Assembly: GCF_014192415.1 (NCBI RefSeq)
Contig: NZ_JACHXY010000001.1
Coordinates: 620,001-684,000, forward strand
From: Microbacterium proteolyticum
GTDB taxonomy: Bacteria; Actinomycetota; Actinomycetes; Actinomycetales; Microbacteriaceae
Length of the DNA stretch: 64,000 nucleotides
Reading direction: 5' to 3'
A program made the position numbers and the translations under genes. The first letter of the stretch is position 1. Each line of letters opens with the position of its first letter. Below the pieces are notes generated by a model, which was not told where the DNA came from, ran no database searches, and saw only the letters and a program-made list of their open reading frames with translations. This document shows, piece after piece, positions 42,654-50,355 of this stretch.

Positions 42654-43022
42654 TCAGGCCTTGTCGTGGAGGGTCACGTGGTAGCCGTCGAGGTCGGCGA
42701 AGGTTAACGTCCTCCCGAAGGGTCCATCGATCGGTGCCATGACGATGCGGTATCCATCGGCGGCGAGCGCGTCGTGGATCTGCTGGACGTCGGTGGCGTG
42801 GAGCCAGATGGCCGCACCGATACCGGGTTGGGCGACGCCCGCGAGGTCGGTTCCCGGGGCGAGGTCGCGCAGCGCGAAGACGATCGGCGCGGTGTCGAAG
42901 ACGACGGCGTGGGGCGGCCCGGCGGGCGACCGCCGCAGGCCGAGGTACTGCTCGTAGAACGCGTGGGAGGCGGCGAGGTCGCGCACCTGCAGCGAGATGA
43001 AGTCGGGTCCGGTGACGGGCAT
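42654..43022 (-). CDS. VOC family (glyoxalase/bleomycin-resistance) protein
   Basis: 122 residues, one VOC beta-alpha-beta3 metal-binding fold. Visible are FISLQVRDLAASHAFYEQYL at the start, the IWLHATDVQQIHDALAADGY middle and the closing FGRTLTFADLDGYHVTLHDK, with Asp/Gly/Tyr/His at the usual second metal-ligand position. Enzymes of this fold detoxify methylglyoxal, cleave ring compounds or bind antibiotics. It diverges from a MarR regulator, and the two share operators between them, so induction by an aromatic or toxic ligand is likely (inference). Confidence 0.85.
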   Translation of the reverse strand: MPVTGPDFISLQVRDLAASHAFYEQYLGLRRSPAGPPHAVVFDTAPIVFALRDLAPGTDLAGVAQPGIGAAIWLHATDVQQIHDALAADGYRIVMAPIDGPFGRTLTFADLDGYHVTLHDKA

Positions 43023-43036
43023 GGCGTGGTCCTTTG

Positions 43037-43052
43037 TGTCAGTTATCTGACA
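43037..43052. promoter_or_regulatory. MarR operator O1
   Basis: TGTCAGTTATCTGACA, a perfect 6-4-6 palindrome over the leftward VOC promoter (AAAGGA ribosome site and ATG at 43022 follow). Confidence 0.75.
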
Positions 43053-43061
43053 TCAACGATA

Positions 43062-43077
43062 TGTCAGACTACTGACA
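43062..43077. promoter_or_regulatory. MarR operator O2
   Basis: TGTCAGACTACTGACA, the same 6-4-6 palindrome 25 bp from O1. It covers the marR -10 box (CAGACT, 43065-43070) and its last base is the A of the marR ATG, so repressor binding would block the leaderless transcript directly. Confidence 0.75.
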
Positions 43078-43514
43078 TGGCGCAAGAGGCGATCGATCTG
43101 GACACGTCACTCGGCTATCTCCTGAAAGAGGCGGCGAGCGCACTGCGCGCGGCGATGGAGGACGTGCTGCGCCCACTCGGCATGACGATCACGCATTACT
43201 CCTGCCTCGAGCTCCTCGCCCAGCGCCCCGGCCTGTCGAACTCCGACCTGGCGCGCGGCGCCTTCGTCACGCGCCAGTCGATGAACGTGCTCCTCCAGTC
43301 GCTCGAGCGCGACGGCATCGTCGAGCGACCCGACGCGGCCCCTATCGGCAAGGCGCTCCCGACCCGCCTGACGGCGAAGGGCCGCCGGTCGCTCGAGGCC
43401 GCCAGCGCCTCCGTGCGCGCGGTGGAGAAGCGCATGCTCAGCGGGATGACGGATGCCGAGCAGGCCGCCGCCCTGCACGCGCTGCGTTCGATGGTGAAGG
43501 CGCTGCGCGGCTGA
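43077..43514 (+). CDS. MarR family transcriptional regulator
   Basis: 145 residues, a standard single-domain MarR dimeric winged-helix protein. The HTH is GLSNSDLARGAFVTRQSMNVLLQSLERDGI; the wing follows with RPDAAPIGKALPTRLTAKGR; a C-terminal dimerisation helix runs EQAAALHALRSMVKALRG. It is divergent from the VOC gene with two identical palindromes between, so it very likely represses both genes and is released by a phenolic or similar ligand. The start at 43077 is set by the leaderless promoter overlapped by O2. Confidence 0.9.
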   Translation: MAQEAIDLDTSLGYLLKEAASALRAAMEDVLRPLGMTITHYSCLELLAQRPGLSNSDLARGAFVTRQSMNVLLQSLERDGIVERPDAAPIGKALPTRLTAKGRRSLEAASASVRAVEKRMLSGMTDAEQAAALHALRSMVKALRG

Positions 43515-43669
43515 TCCCGGTTCGACGCGGGCGACGCCACACAGGACGGCGGGGGGATCCGCTGACACGCCGGTGCGGTTCGCGTGTGCTCGGCATGCCC
43601 TCCGCCCGGTCCGCCGTCGTGCTCCCCGGCGGCCCACACCTGCCCTGGAGATTGTGTAACAATCCATCC

Positions 43670-44575
43670 ATGCTTCCCGCCCTCGCCGTCCTCGCCGCGG
43701 CCCTGTGCTTCTCGACCACCGGCACGGCGCAGGCGCTGGCGGGTGTCGACGCCTCGCCCGTCGCCGTCGGTGCCGCGCGGATCGTCGTGGGCGGCGGCAT
43801 CCTGGGTCTGCTCGCCCTTCTGCGTCGTGCCCCGGCTCCCCCGGTGCGGGCGGCGCGCGGGTCCGTGGGAGGACTCATCGCGATCGGCGCGATCGGCGTC
43901 CTGGCCTACCAACCCCTGTTCTTCCTCGGCACGCGCGAGAACGGTGTCGCCATCGGCACGGTCGTCGCGCTCGGTTCCGCGCCGATCGCCACCGGAATCG
44001 TCGATGCCGTGCGCCTGCGCCGCGCCCCCTCGCCGCGCTGGATGCTCGCGACCGCCATCGCCCTCGCCGGCGTCGCGCTGGTGTCCGGCGTGACCGGAGG
44101 GTCGGTCGCGCTCGCCCCGGGCGGACTTCTCGCCTCGGCGGGAGCGGGAATGTCGTACGCCCTCTATACGGTGTGCGGCAAGGCGCTGATCGAGAGGGGG
44201 TGGGACTCCACCCGCGTCATGGGCACGGTCTTCGGAGTCGCCGCGGTGGCGAGCGTGCCGGTACTGCTGCTCGCCGGGGCTTCATGGTTGTTCACCCCGG
44301 ACGGCCTCGCGCTCGCGCTGTGGCTCGGGGTGGTCACGACGACGATCGCCTATCTTCTGTTCGGCTGGGGTCTCGCGCGCTTGACCGCCGTCACGGTCTC
44401 GACCCTGACGCTCGCCGAGCCCCTCGCGGCAACGTTGCTCGGGCTGTTCGTGCTGCATGAGCAGCTCACGCCCCTGGGAGCCGTCGGCCTCGCGCTCATC
44501 GCGGTGGGCCTGGCTGTCGTGTCGGTCCCGTCACGCCGGCGAGAGGAGGTCCCGGATGCCACGGCTCGGGCGTGA
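43670..44575 (+). CDS. EamA family (DMT) transporter
   Basis: 301 residues with ten hydrophobic helices in two EamA repeats. The first begins ALAVLAAALCFSTTGTAQAL with VGAARIVVGGGIL; the second begins GGLLASAGAGMSYALYTVCG and ends LAEPLAATLLGLFVLHEQLT, the classic E-P-x2-A terminal motif. It exports amino acids, nucleosides or other metabolites (RhtA/YdcZ-like). The start is taken at the ATG at 43670, where helix 1 begins. Its 3' end overlaps the start of the GntR gene by 20 bp, implying one operon. Confidence 0.88.
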   Translation: MLPALAVLAAALCFSTTGTAQALAGVDASPVAVGAARIVVGGGILGLLALLRRAPAPPVRAARGSVGGLIAIGAIGVLAYQPLFFLGTRENGVAIGTVVALGSAPIATGIVDAVRLRRAPSPRWMLATAIALAGVALVSGVTGGSVALAPGGLLASAGAGMSYALYTVCGKALIERGWDSTRVMGTVFGVAAVASVPVLLLAGASWLFTPDGLALALWLGVVTTTIAYLLFGWGLARLTAVTVSTLTLAEPLAATLLGLFVLHEQLTPLGAVGLALIAVGLAVVSVPSRRREEVPDATARA

Positions 44576-45284
44576 CTCCTCCGCGCGCGCCGCGGCTGGA
44601 CCCGGCGGTGCCGGGTGGGACACCCGCGCCGCGGCGGCACCCGGCCGCGCCACCGCGGACTCCCCCGGCCCCCGGGCTGCCGATCTCGTCGCCGACGCCG
44701 TGCGCGCCGGCATCCTCTCCGGAGACCTCGCCCCCGGCACGCCCTTGCGCGAAGAGGAGCTCAGCGCGATCCACGGCGTCTCCCGTCACACCGCCCGCAC
44801 CGCGTTGACGCGTCTCGCTGCCGAGCGCCTGGTGACTGCCGAGCCCTACCGCGGCGTGCGGGTCTCGCTCCTCGACGACGACGCGCTCGTTGCCCTGCAG
44901 CACCTTCGGTGCGCGCTCGAGACCGAGGCGCTGCGGATCGTCCGCGACCGCGGCATCCGCCCCTCCGACGTCGACGAGGCGCTCGACGACCTCGCCGCGG
45001 CCGAAGCCTCGGGCGACTGGCCCGCCACGCTCGCCGCGCACGCGCGCGTGCATCTCGCACTCGTCGAGGCTGCCGGCTCTCCACGCATCGCCGAGGAGTA
45101 TCGACGCCTCGACTCCGAGATGCACCTTCTGTTGACGCACGTGCGACCGGCCTACGCGCCCGGTGCGCTGACCGCGGAGCATCGCGCATACGTGGAGGAG
45201 GCGCTGGTCGACGCGGAACACGCTGTGCGCGCCCACCTGGAGCATTCGACACGAGCGATCATCGACGGCCGGCGCGGGCGCTGA
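44556..45284 (+). CDS. GntR/FadR-type transcriptional regulator
   Basis: 242 residues. A Gly/Ala/Arg-rich N-terminal tail (1-38) is followed by a GntR winged helix (ADLVADAVRAGILSGDLAPG, LREEELSAIHGVSRHTARTA, LTRLAAERLVTAEPYRGVRV) and then an FCD-type all-helical effector domain (LRCALETEALRIVRDRG, AHARVHLALVEAAGSPRIAE). An ideal GAGGAGGT site lies 5 nt before the ATG. It overlaps the upstream EamA exporter gene and so probably regulates that operon in response to the exported metabolite (inference). Confidence 0.88.
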   Translation: MPRLGRDSSARAAAGPGGAGWDTRAAAAPGRATADSPGPRAADLVADAVRAGILSGDLAPGTPLREEELSAIHGVSRHTARTALTRLAAERLVTAEPYRGVRVSLLDDDALVALQHLRCALETEALRIVRDRGIRPSDVDEALDDLAAAEASGDWPATLAAHARVHLALVEAAGSPRIAEEYRRLDSEMHLLLTHVRPAYAPGALTAEHRAYVEEALVDAEHAVRAHLEHSTRAIIDGRRGR

Positions 45285-45368
45285 GCGCCACACGACCGAC
45301 GACACAACGCGTCACTTCCCGCAACGCCCGCCCACCGCTCTCACGACCCGGGTTAGCGTGGGGCACAT

Positions 45369-45444
45369 CGCGGCGATCCGGGCGGTCCCGGGCCTCGGCT
45401 CATAACCGAAGGCGTGGCGGGTTCGACTCCCGCCGTCGCGTCCA
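45369..45444 (+). tRNA. tRNA-Met(CAT)-like sequence, possibly atypical or decayed
   Basis: A 76-nt cloverleaf can be drawn. The acceptor stem is CGCGGCG/CGTCGCG (7 bp, one G-U) with an encoded CCA at 45442-45444. The D-arm is CCGG-GCGGTC-CCGG. The anticodon loop is CTCATAA with CAT at 45401-45403 over a four-bp stem plus one mismatch. The T-arm is GCGGG-TTCGACT-CCCGC. A TAGCGT box lies about 10 nt upstream. Deviations are no T8 or A14, a short D-loop and a weak anticodon stem, so it may be a degenerate or specialised tRNA. Confidence 0.5.
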
Positions 45445-45463
45445 CTTCCTCGAGGCGCAGCAG

Positions 45464-45469
45464 TAGCCT
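45464..45469 (+). promoter_or_regulatory. -10 box TAGCCT of the DUF1697 gene (leaderless)
   Basis: TAGCCT, 6 nt, then the ATG at 45476. Confidence 0.5.
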
Positions 45470-45475
45470 CCTCTC

Positions 45476-45985
45476 ATGCGCCACGTCGCGTTCGTCCGCA
45501 ACCTCAACCAGGGTCAACGCGGGCATGCTTCGACGGCGGATCTGGACGCGGCCTTCGTCGACGCCGGATGCCAAGATGTCTTGCCCTTCCAGAGCAACGG
45601 CACGATCGTGTTCTCGGGAGAAGCGGTCCTTGCCGCCGACGCCATGAGCGCCCTCACGGCACGTACGGGCGTCGAACGCGAGGTGTTCACCCTGGTCTGG
45701 GAGAACCTCGCCGACATCGTCGACGTCCACCGCCATGCCGAGGATGCCGCACGACGCGAACTCACGTTGCACGCACCCGTCCGCATCGCCCTCGACGGAC
45801 GCTCCGAGAGCGAAGCAGCCCGACGCCGGTGTCGCCTCCTCCAGACGGACGTGGGCTGGACCGTGACCGCCAACGAGCGCGACCGCGAGTCGAACGCGAC
45901 GCCGGTGATCGAGCGACTGACCGGCACTCCGGCGACCTCGCGAGGTCTACCGACGCTCGCTCGTCTCGTCGATCGCCGGCCATGA
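45476..45985 (+). CDS. DUF1697-like protein
   Basis: 169 residues beginning MRHVAFVRNLNQGQRGHAST, the DUF1697 start pattern (usually MxxxxALLRGINVGG), followed by DLDAAFVDAGCQDVLPFQSN and a GTIVFSGEAV beta-hairpin. The N-terminal ~80 residues fit the family well; the C-terminal half is shorter and more charged than usual. DUF1697 is a cytoplasmic domain of unknown function. The gene directly follows the tRNA-like sequence. Confidence 0.72.
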   Translation: MRHVAFVRNLNQGQRGHASTADLDAAFVDAGCQDVLPFQSNGTIVFSGEAVLAADAMSALTARTGVEREVFTLVWENLADIVDVHRHAEDAARRELTLHAPVRIALDGRSESEAARRRCRLLQTDVGWTVTANERDRESNATPVIERLTGTPATSRGLPTLARLVDRRP

Positions 45986-46095
45986 CCGGGGTCGCGCACC
46001 GACAGGGCACCGGGCGGAGGACGGGGCGTGGACCCGCGCGGTGGAGCAGCCCATCCGACCCTCATGCGTCGCCTCGCTGCTGCCAGACTGGAGCG

Positions 46096-46320
46096 ATGAC
46101 GTCTCCCCCACCCCAGGACATCCCCGTCGGCAGCGAAGGAATCCGCCTCGGCTCGTTTCTGAAGTTCGCGGGCGTCCTCGACTCCGGCGGAAATGTGAAA
46201 GAGGCGATCATCGACGGCTATGTCCAGGTCAACGGCGAGATCGACCGTCGGCGTGGGCGGCAGCTGCAGGTCGGCGACGTCGTGACGTTCGAGGGTCGCT
46301 CCTTCCGCGTCCAGGTCTGA
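46096..46320 (+). CDS. S4-domain RNA-binding protein
   Basis: 74 residues, a lone S4 fold: IRLGSFLKFAGVLDSGGNVK, EAIIDGYVQVNGEIDRRRGR and QLQVGDVVTFEGRSFRVQV. This is the YaaA/YbcJ-like single-S4 type, which binds structured RNA or stalled ribosomes. The length is normal for the type. CAGACT at 46084-46089 with 6 nt to the ATG suggests a leaderless mRNA. Monocistronic. Confidence 0.88.
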   Translation: MTSPPPQDIPVGSEGIRLGSFLKFAGVLDSGGNVKEAIIDGYVQVNGEIDRRRGRQLQVGDVVTFEGRSFRVQV

Positions 46321-46559
46321 ACCCCGCTTCTGCACCGCCGCACGCGTCAGCCCGCGCGGGTCGAGTTCGTGGCAGGTCTTGTGCACCGGGGTGGGTGACG
46401 CGCGCCCCGCTGCACACGTCGCGCCCCGAACTACGGCTACCCCGACGGTCCTCGACTCACGGGCTTCCGGCACGCAGGACGTCCGGAGGCGCGACCGACG
46501 CAACAGCCCGCGATGTCAAGCCGGTCGACCCCGCGGGGCCGAGGCGGCACGGTAGGCGA

Positions 46560-46751
46560 ATGAGTACTCCTGACATCCCCACCCGCCACTCCGATGACGC
46601 CCGCGCCGATTCTGCCGCCCCCACCGATGCCGTGACCGACGAGGTGCGCGAGGACGCCGCCCAGGCCGAGGAGCACGCCACCCTCGATGACCACACCGGC
46701 GACGTGCTCGAGCCCGACCCCGGCTTCCCCGCCGCCGAGGGACACGCCTGA
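46560..46751 (+). CDS. Small acidic hypothetical protein
   Basis: 63 residues starting MSTPDIPTRHSDDARADSAA and ending DHTGDVLEPDPGFPAAEGHA. It is very acidic, with no hydrophobic core, so probably disordered. No family is recognised. A strong 10-bp hairpin 24 bp after the stop supports a real transcription unit. No ribosome site is visible. Confidence 0.5.
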   Translation: MSTPDIPTRHSDDARADSAAPTDAVTDEVREDAAQAEEHATLDDHTGDVLEPDPGFPAAEGHA

Positions 46752-46775
46752 GCGCTCCGCGTTCAGCGGTCGCCA

Positions 46776-46798
46776 GCCCGTCGGCTCGGCCGACGGGC
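46776..46798 (+). terminator. Hairpin terminator
   Basis: GCCCGTCGGC - TCG - GCCGACGGGC, a perfect 10-bp stem with a 3-nt loop following the small acidic protein gene. There is no T-run. Confidence 0.65.
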
Positions 46799-46996
46799 GC
46801 ACCCGCCGGCCGAGCGCTCACCGAGCATCGCGCTCACCGGTCGTGAGCTCGACGGGCCGGCGCCCATCCGTCGGGCCCTGAAGCCCGCGCGCGAAGGTGG
46901 CCGTTGACGCGCGTCGGCGATCGGCGTCGGCAAGCCCACTCCGGGAGTATGCGCCGACCACCGACCGGGATCGACACCGGAGCCGGGCGCCGGATC

Positions 46997-47926
46997 TCAG
47001 GATGCCGCCAGCACCCGCCCCAGCGCATCACCCGACGTCCAGGCCGTGCGGACGGCCGCGCTCTCGCCCCACGCGTCCCCGCACGCGGACAGCCCGGGTG
47101 AGCGGAAGAACGGCTGCCCGGTCGTCTGCGCGGGCCGCGCGAAGGTCCAACGATGCGCATGCGTGCTGACGGGATCGGCGTCGATACGCAGCAGGCGACG
47201 GGTCGCCGCCAGCACCGGCGCGATCGCGTCATCCGGGTCGTCGAGGTGTCGCCGTGCGCGATCGGCCGTGGTGTGCACGACGAGTACGGGAGCGCCGTCG
47301 CCGCGGCGGTCGCCGTCGTCGGCGAGGAACGACACGTCGGCGTCGCCGTCGGCGAAGGCGCCGTGCAGGTCGGCATCCCAGTGCCGCTCGTCCCACCGCA
47401 GCGCGATGGCGATGACCGGCTCCCACTCCTGCGGACCGCCGGGGGCGGCGCCGGTCACGCGGGCTGCCTGCGGCGCCGGCATCGCGAGCACCACTTCGCC
47501 CGCCTCTTCCCCGTCGATCCGATACGGCTCCACCCGCTCGACGACCCGCTCGGATTCGACGTCGAGGCCCTCGGCCAGATCCAGAGCGAGCGTACGCAAG
47601 CCGAGGGGGGCTGCCCACCGCATCGGTCCGGGTTTGGGCGTCCACCCGCCTTCGGCGTCGATCACCTGGAACGTGTCCGTCCACGGTCGGGCGAGCTCAC
47701 GCTCCTCCCAGTCGGCGACGACGTGCCCGAACTCCGCGGCCTCGCCCACCACGAAGTACGACGCCCCGAGGTCGACCGGTCGGCCGTCGATCGTCCGGCT
47801 CGACAGGCGACCGCCCACGCGCCGACCGCGATCGAGCACCCGCACCGAGCGCCCGGCATCCTGCACCGCTCGCGCGCACGCGAGTCCCGAGATTCCCCCG
47901 CCGACCACCGTCACATCCACCGTCAT
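46997..47926 (-). CDS. FAD-dependent amine-oxidase/renalase-like oxidoreductase
   Basis: 309 residues. The N-terminal FAD motif is VTVVGGGISGLACARAVQDA (about 5-24), followed by VRVLDRGRRVGGRLSSRTID and VDLGASYFVV, as in the amine-oxidase/renalase group. The C-terminal FAD-closing motif is GLSACGDAWGESAAVRTAWTSGDALG. No membrane segment is seen. The substrate is unknown; bacterial relatives oxidise dihydro-NAD isomers or amines. The next gene in the same direction starts 140 bp upstream. Confidence 0.82.
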   Translation of the reverse strand: MTVDVTVVGGGISGLACARAVQDAGRSVRVLDRGRRVGGRLSSRTIDGRPVDLGASYFVVGEAAEFGHVVADWEERELARPWTDTFQVIDAEGGWTPKPGPMRWAAPLGLRTLALDLAEGLDVESERVVERVEPYRIDGEEAGEVVLAMPAPQAARVTGAAPGGPQEWEPVIAIALRWDERHWDADLHGAFADGDADVSFLADDGDRRGDGAPVLVVHTTADRARRHLDDPDDAIAPVLAATRRLLRIDADPVSTHAHRWTFARPAQTTGQPFFRSPGLSACGDAWGESAAVRTAWTSGDALGRVLAAS

Positions 47927-48088
47927 GGGGTCATCCTCGCGCGGCGGGCCCGGGCGGGAGCCGGGGTTGCGCGGCAGTTGCAGCGGCCCCGCCGACCGAA
48001 GTCCGCATGATCGGCCCCCACCCCGCCCCCCTGTCTCGAGGTGCTCCGGACACTCCGGGGTTCGGCCCGCACTGCCACCGCCCGCCGG

Positions 48089-49078
48089 TCAGCCTCGACC
48101 CGCCCCGAAGAAATCGACCCCCAGGTCGGGATGATCGACGAACACCCCGTCGAGCTCCGCGTCGCGCAGCACGGACCACTCGCGGCGGTAGTCGCCGAAT
48201 GCGCCGTCACCGCCGGGGAGGCGGTGTTCCGGCAGCAGGAAGACGTTCTCGGGCCGACACGTCCAGGTGAAGACGGTCAGGCCGCGGTTCCGCGCCTCGG
48301 ACACGAATCGCGCCGGTCGACGGAGGCGCCCCTCACCGTCGGGCGCCAGCACGAGACTCTTGGCGGGGCTGATCCCGTCGACCTCCGCAGCGAGCGCGTC
48401 GAGACCGAGAGGCGTGAGCATCGAGGCGTAGGTCGCCGCCTCCCCGCCGTCTCGCTCGCGCAGATCCCACGCCGCCCCCTCACTGTCGATGAGCTGCACG
48501 AGGGGGACCCGGATGCCACGACCACGCAGCCGCGAGAGCACCAGCGGCTCGAAGGACTCGATGACGAGGGCGTTCGCGGCGTCCGCCCATCCCGCCTCGC
48601 GAAGCTCCGCGTCGACGAGCTCCGCCATGTCGAACCCGAGCCGGGCGAAGGATGCCGCGTGCTTGATCTCGACCACGACGCCCACCCCGCCCGCGCGCGC
48701 CAGGTCGAGCACGTCGCGCAGCCGGAGGACGGGCTCGGTGTCGTCGTGAGCAGCACTGTCCGGCCGGAGGGCGGGGATACGCTCGCGACAGCGGAGCGTC
48801 CGCAGTTCGTCCCAGGTGAAATCCTCGGTGAACCAGCCGGTGAGACGTTCGCCGTCGACGACCTTCGACGTGCGCCGGTCGGCGAACTCGGGTCGCGTGG
48901 CGACGTCGGTGGTCGTTCCGATCTCGTTCTCATGCCGCACGACGAGCACGCCGTCGCGCGAGGGAACGACGTCGGGCTCGACGGCATCCACTCCCGCCGA
49001 GATCGCACGCTGATACGAGCTGCGCGAGTGCTCCGGCAGATACCCCGGGGCGCCGCGATGACCGATGATGAGGGGCAC
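48089..49078 (-). CDS. glpQ: Glycerophosphodiester phosphodiesterase
   Basis: 329 residues, a TIM-barrel GDPD hydrolysing glycerophosphodiesters to glycerol-3-phosphate + alcohol. The metal and catalytic residues appear in IIGHRGAPGYLPEHSRSSYQ (His7, Arg8 and Glu16) and DAVEPDVVPSRDGVLVVRHE (Glu-Pro-Asp and the second His). Later beta-strands VGVVVEIKHAA and LTVFTWTC complete the barrel. No signal peptide is seen, so it is cytoplasmic. The symbol is by family; distinguishing GlpQ from UgpQ is not possible here, though absence of a signal favours UgpQ. Confidence 0.88.
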   Translation of the reverse strand: MPLIIGHRGAPGYLPEHSRSSYQRAISAGVDAVEPDVVPSRDGVLVVRHENEIGTTTDVATRPEFADRRTSKVVDGERLTGWFTEDFTWDELRTLRCRERIPALRPDSAAHDDTEPVLRLRDVLDLARAGGVGVVVEIKHAASFARLGFDMAELVDAELREAGWADAANALVIESFEPLVLSRLRGRGIRVPLVQLIDSEGAAWDLRERDGGEAATYASMLTPLGLDALAAEVDGISPAKSLVLAPDGEGRLRRPARFVSEARNRGLTVFTWTCRPENVFLLPEHRLPGGDGAFGDYRREWSVLRDAELDGVFVDHPDLGVDFFGAGRG

Positions 49079-49177
49079 CCGGGAAGCGTACGAGTCCCAG
49101 GTGAACGGCAGTATCGCTCATAGCAGAATCCCAGTCACGCCAAGGAATCAGACACGCACCTCAGCTAGTGTTGTCTG

Positions 49178-49192
49178 ACAGCACGGTGCTGT
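49178..49192. promoter_or_regulatory. Palindrome at the Bax-inhibitor-like gene promoter
   Basis: ACAGCACGGTGCTGT, a perfect 15-bp palindrome just after a TAGTGT box (49166-49171), i.e. over the likely transcription start and 28 bp before the GTG at 49221. It is a good candidate repressor site. Confidence 0.5.
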
Positions 49193-49220
49193 GATCACCA
49201 TCTTTGGAGTGTGAGTTCCC

Positions 49221-50093
49221 GTGGCCCTCAACAACCCGGCATTCAACAACCCGGCGTTCCAGGACCCTCGAGCCGGTGGCGCGAACACGCGCTACAGCCC
49301 GCCCCCGGCCGTCGATCCCGCCGCCGCCGCGTCGATCGAAGGCGCGTACGCGGCTCCGTCCGCGAGCGCCGTCGACACCGGCCGCATGACGGTCGAAGAC
49401 ACCGTCATGAAGACGCTGGCCCTGTTCGGCATCCTCGTCGTGACCGCCGTCGTCGGCTGGATCTGGTCGATGGCCGGCGTCAGCGCCGCCAACCCGAACC
49501 CGAGCGCCGCCCCGATGATCGTCGGTGGCCTCGTCGGTTTCGTGCTCGCGATGGTCGCGACGTTCAAGAAGAAGCCCTCCGTCCCGGTCTTCATCGCCTA
49601 CGCGGCGTTCGAGGGCCTGTTCGTCGGTGGAATCTCGGCGTTCTTCGAGTTCATCTTCCCCGGCATCGTCCTGCAGGCGACGCTCGGTACCCTCTCGGTC
49701 GTCGGCGTGACCCTCGCGCTGTTCGCGAGCGGCAAGATCCGCGCCTCGAAGCGAGCCACCAAGATCTTCATGATCGCGATGGTCGGCTACCTCGTCTTCA
49801 GCCTGGTCAACCTGGGCCTCATGCTGTTCAACGTGCCGATCGCCGGTGGCGCCTTCGGCCTGCTGAGCGACGTCAAGATCCTCGGCATCCCGCTCGGTGT
49901 CTTCATCGGCGTGTTCGTGGTCATCATGGCCGCGTACTCGCTCGTGCTCGACTTCGACCAGATCCAGCGCGGCGTCCGCAACGGCGCCGCCCGTGTCTAC
50001 GGCTGGGTCGGCGCCTTCGGCATCATGGTCACCGTCGTGTGGCTGTACGTCGAGATCCTCCGCCTCATCGCGATCGTCCGCGGCAACAACTGA
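49221..50093 (+). CDS. Bax inhibitor-1/YccA family membrane protein
   Basis: 290 residues. The N-terminal ~58 residues are Pro/Ala/Asn-rich with the repeat NNPAFNNPAF. Seven hydrophobic helices then follow: VMKTLALFGILVVTAVVGWI, PMIVGGLVGFVLAMVATF, FIAYAAFEGLFVGGISAFFE, and so on to WVGAFGIMVTVVWLYVEILR. The last helix has the Bax-inhibitor-1 Asp (VLDFDQIQRGV). The family forms pH-sensitive calcium or proton leak channels in the membrane. GTG start with GGAG about 11 nt upstream. A strong hairpin terminator follows. Confidence 0.9.
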   Translation: MALNNPAFNNPAFQDPRAGGANTRYSPPPAVDPAAAASIEGAYAAPSASAVDTGRMTVEDTVMKTLALFGILVVTAVVGWIWSMAGVSAANPNPSAAPMIVGGLVGFVLAMVATFKKKPSVPVFIAYAAFEGLFVGGISAFFEFIFPGIVLQATLGTLSVVGVTLALFASGKIRASKRATKIFMIAMVGYLVFSLVNLGLMLFNVPIAGGAFGLLSDVKILGIPLGVFIGVFVVIMAAYSLVLDFDQIQRGVRNGAARVYGWVGAFGIMVTVVWLYVEILRLIAIVRGNN

Positions 50094-50107
50094 CGCACTG
50101 ATCCGCA

Positions 50108-50140
50108 CGAAGGGCCGTCCCGTTCCGGGGCGGCCCTTCG
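50108..50140 (+). terminator. Hairpin terminator after the Bax-inhibitor-like gene
   Basis: CGAAGGGCCG and CGGCCCTTCG form a 10-bp stem, extended inward by CCC/GGG, 14 bp beyond the stop. Confidence 0.7.
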
Positions 50141-50196
50141 CCGTCCCTACCGAAGCCCCCGCGCCCCGCCCCGCCCCCGCCGCCGCCACCGCCGGG

Positions 50197-50257
50197 GTTG
50201 AGTGTCCACAACACTCCGCACTGCCGCCCACGCAACGGCGTGTCCTGGACACTCGAC
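50197..50257. repeat. 61-bp palindromic element, type III
   Basis: Left arm GTTGAGTGTCCACAACAC and right arm GTGTCCTGGACACTCGAC are 18 nt each and complementary at 15 positions, around a 25-nt loop. A partial second right arm (GGCGCGTCCTGGACACCC) follows at about 50276-50293. It lies between the Bax-inhibitor terminator and the second polymerase gene. Confidence 0.65.
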
Positions 50258-50343
50258 AGCCACACCCCCTACGACGGCGCGTCCTGGACACCCACCCCGC
50301 CCCACCCACCGCAAGGGGTGGGCGGCACCGGATGCCGCAGCGT

Positions 50344-50349
50344 TAGCCT
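50344..50349 (+). promoter_or_regulatory. -10 box TAGCCT of the second primase-polymerase gene
   Basis: TAGCCT, 6 nt, then the ATG at 50356; leaderless. Confidence 0.5.
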
Positions 50350-50355
50350 CGCGAC

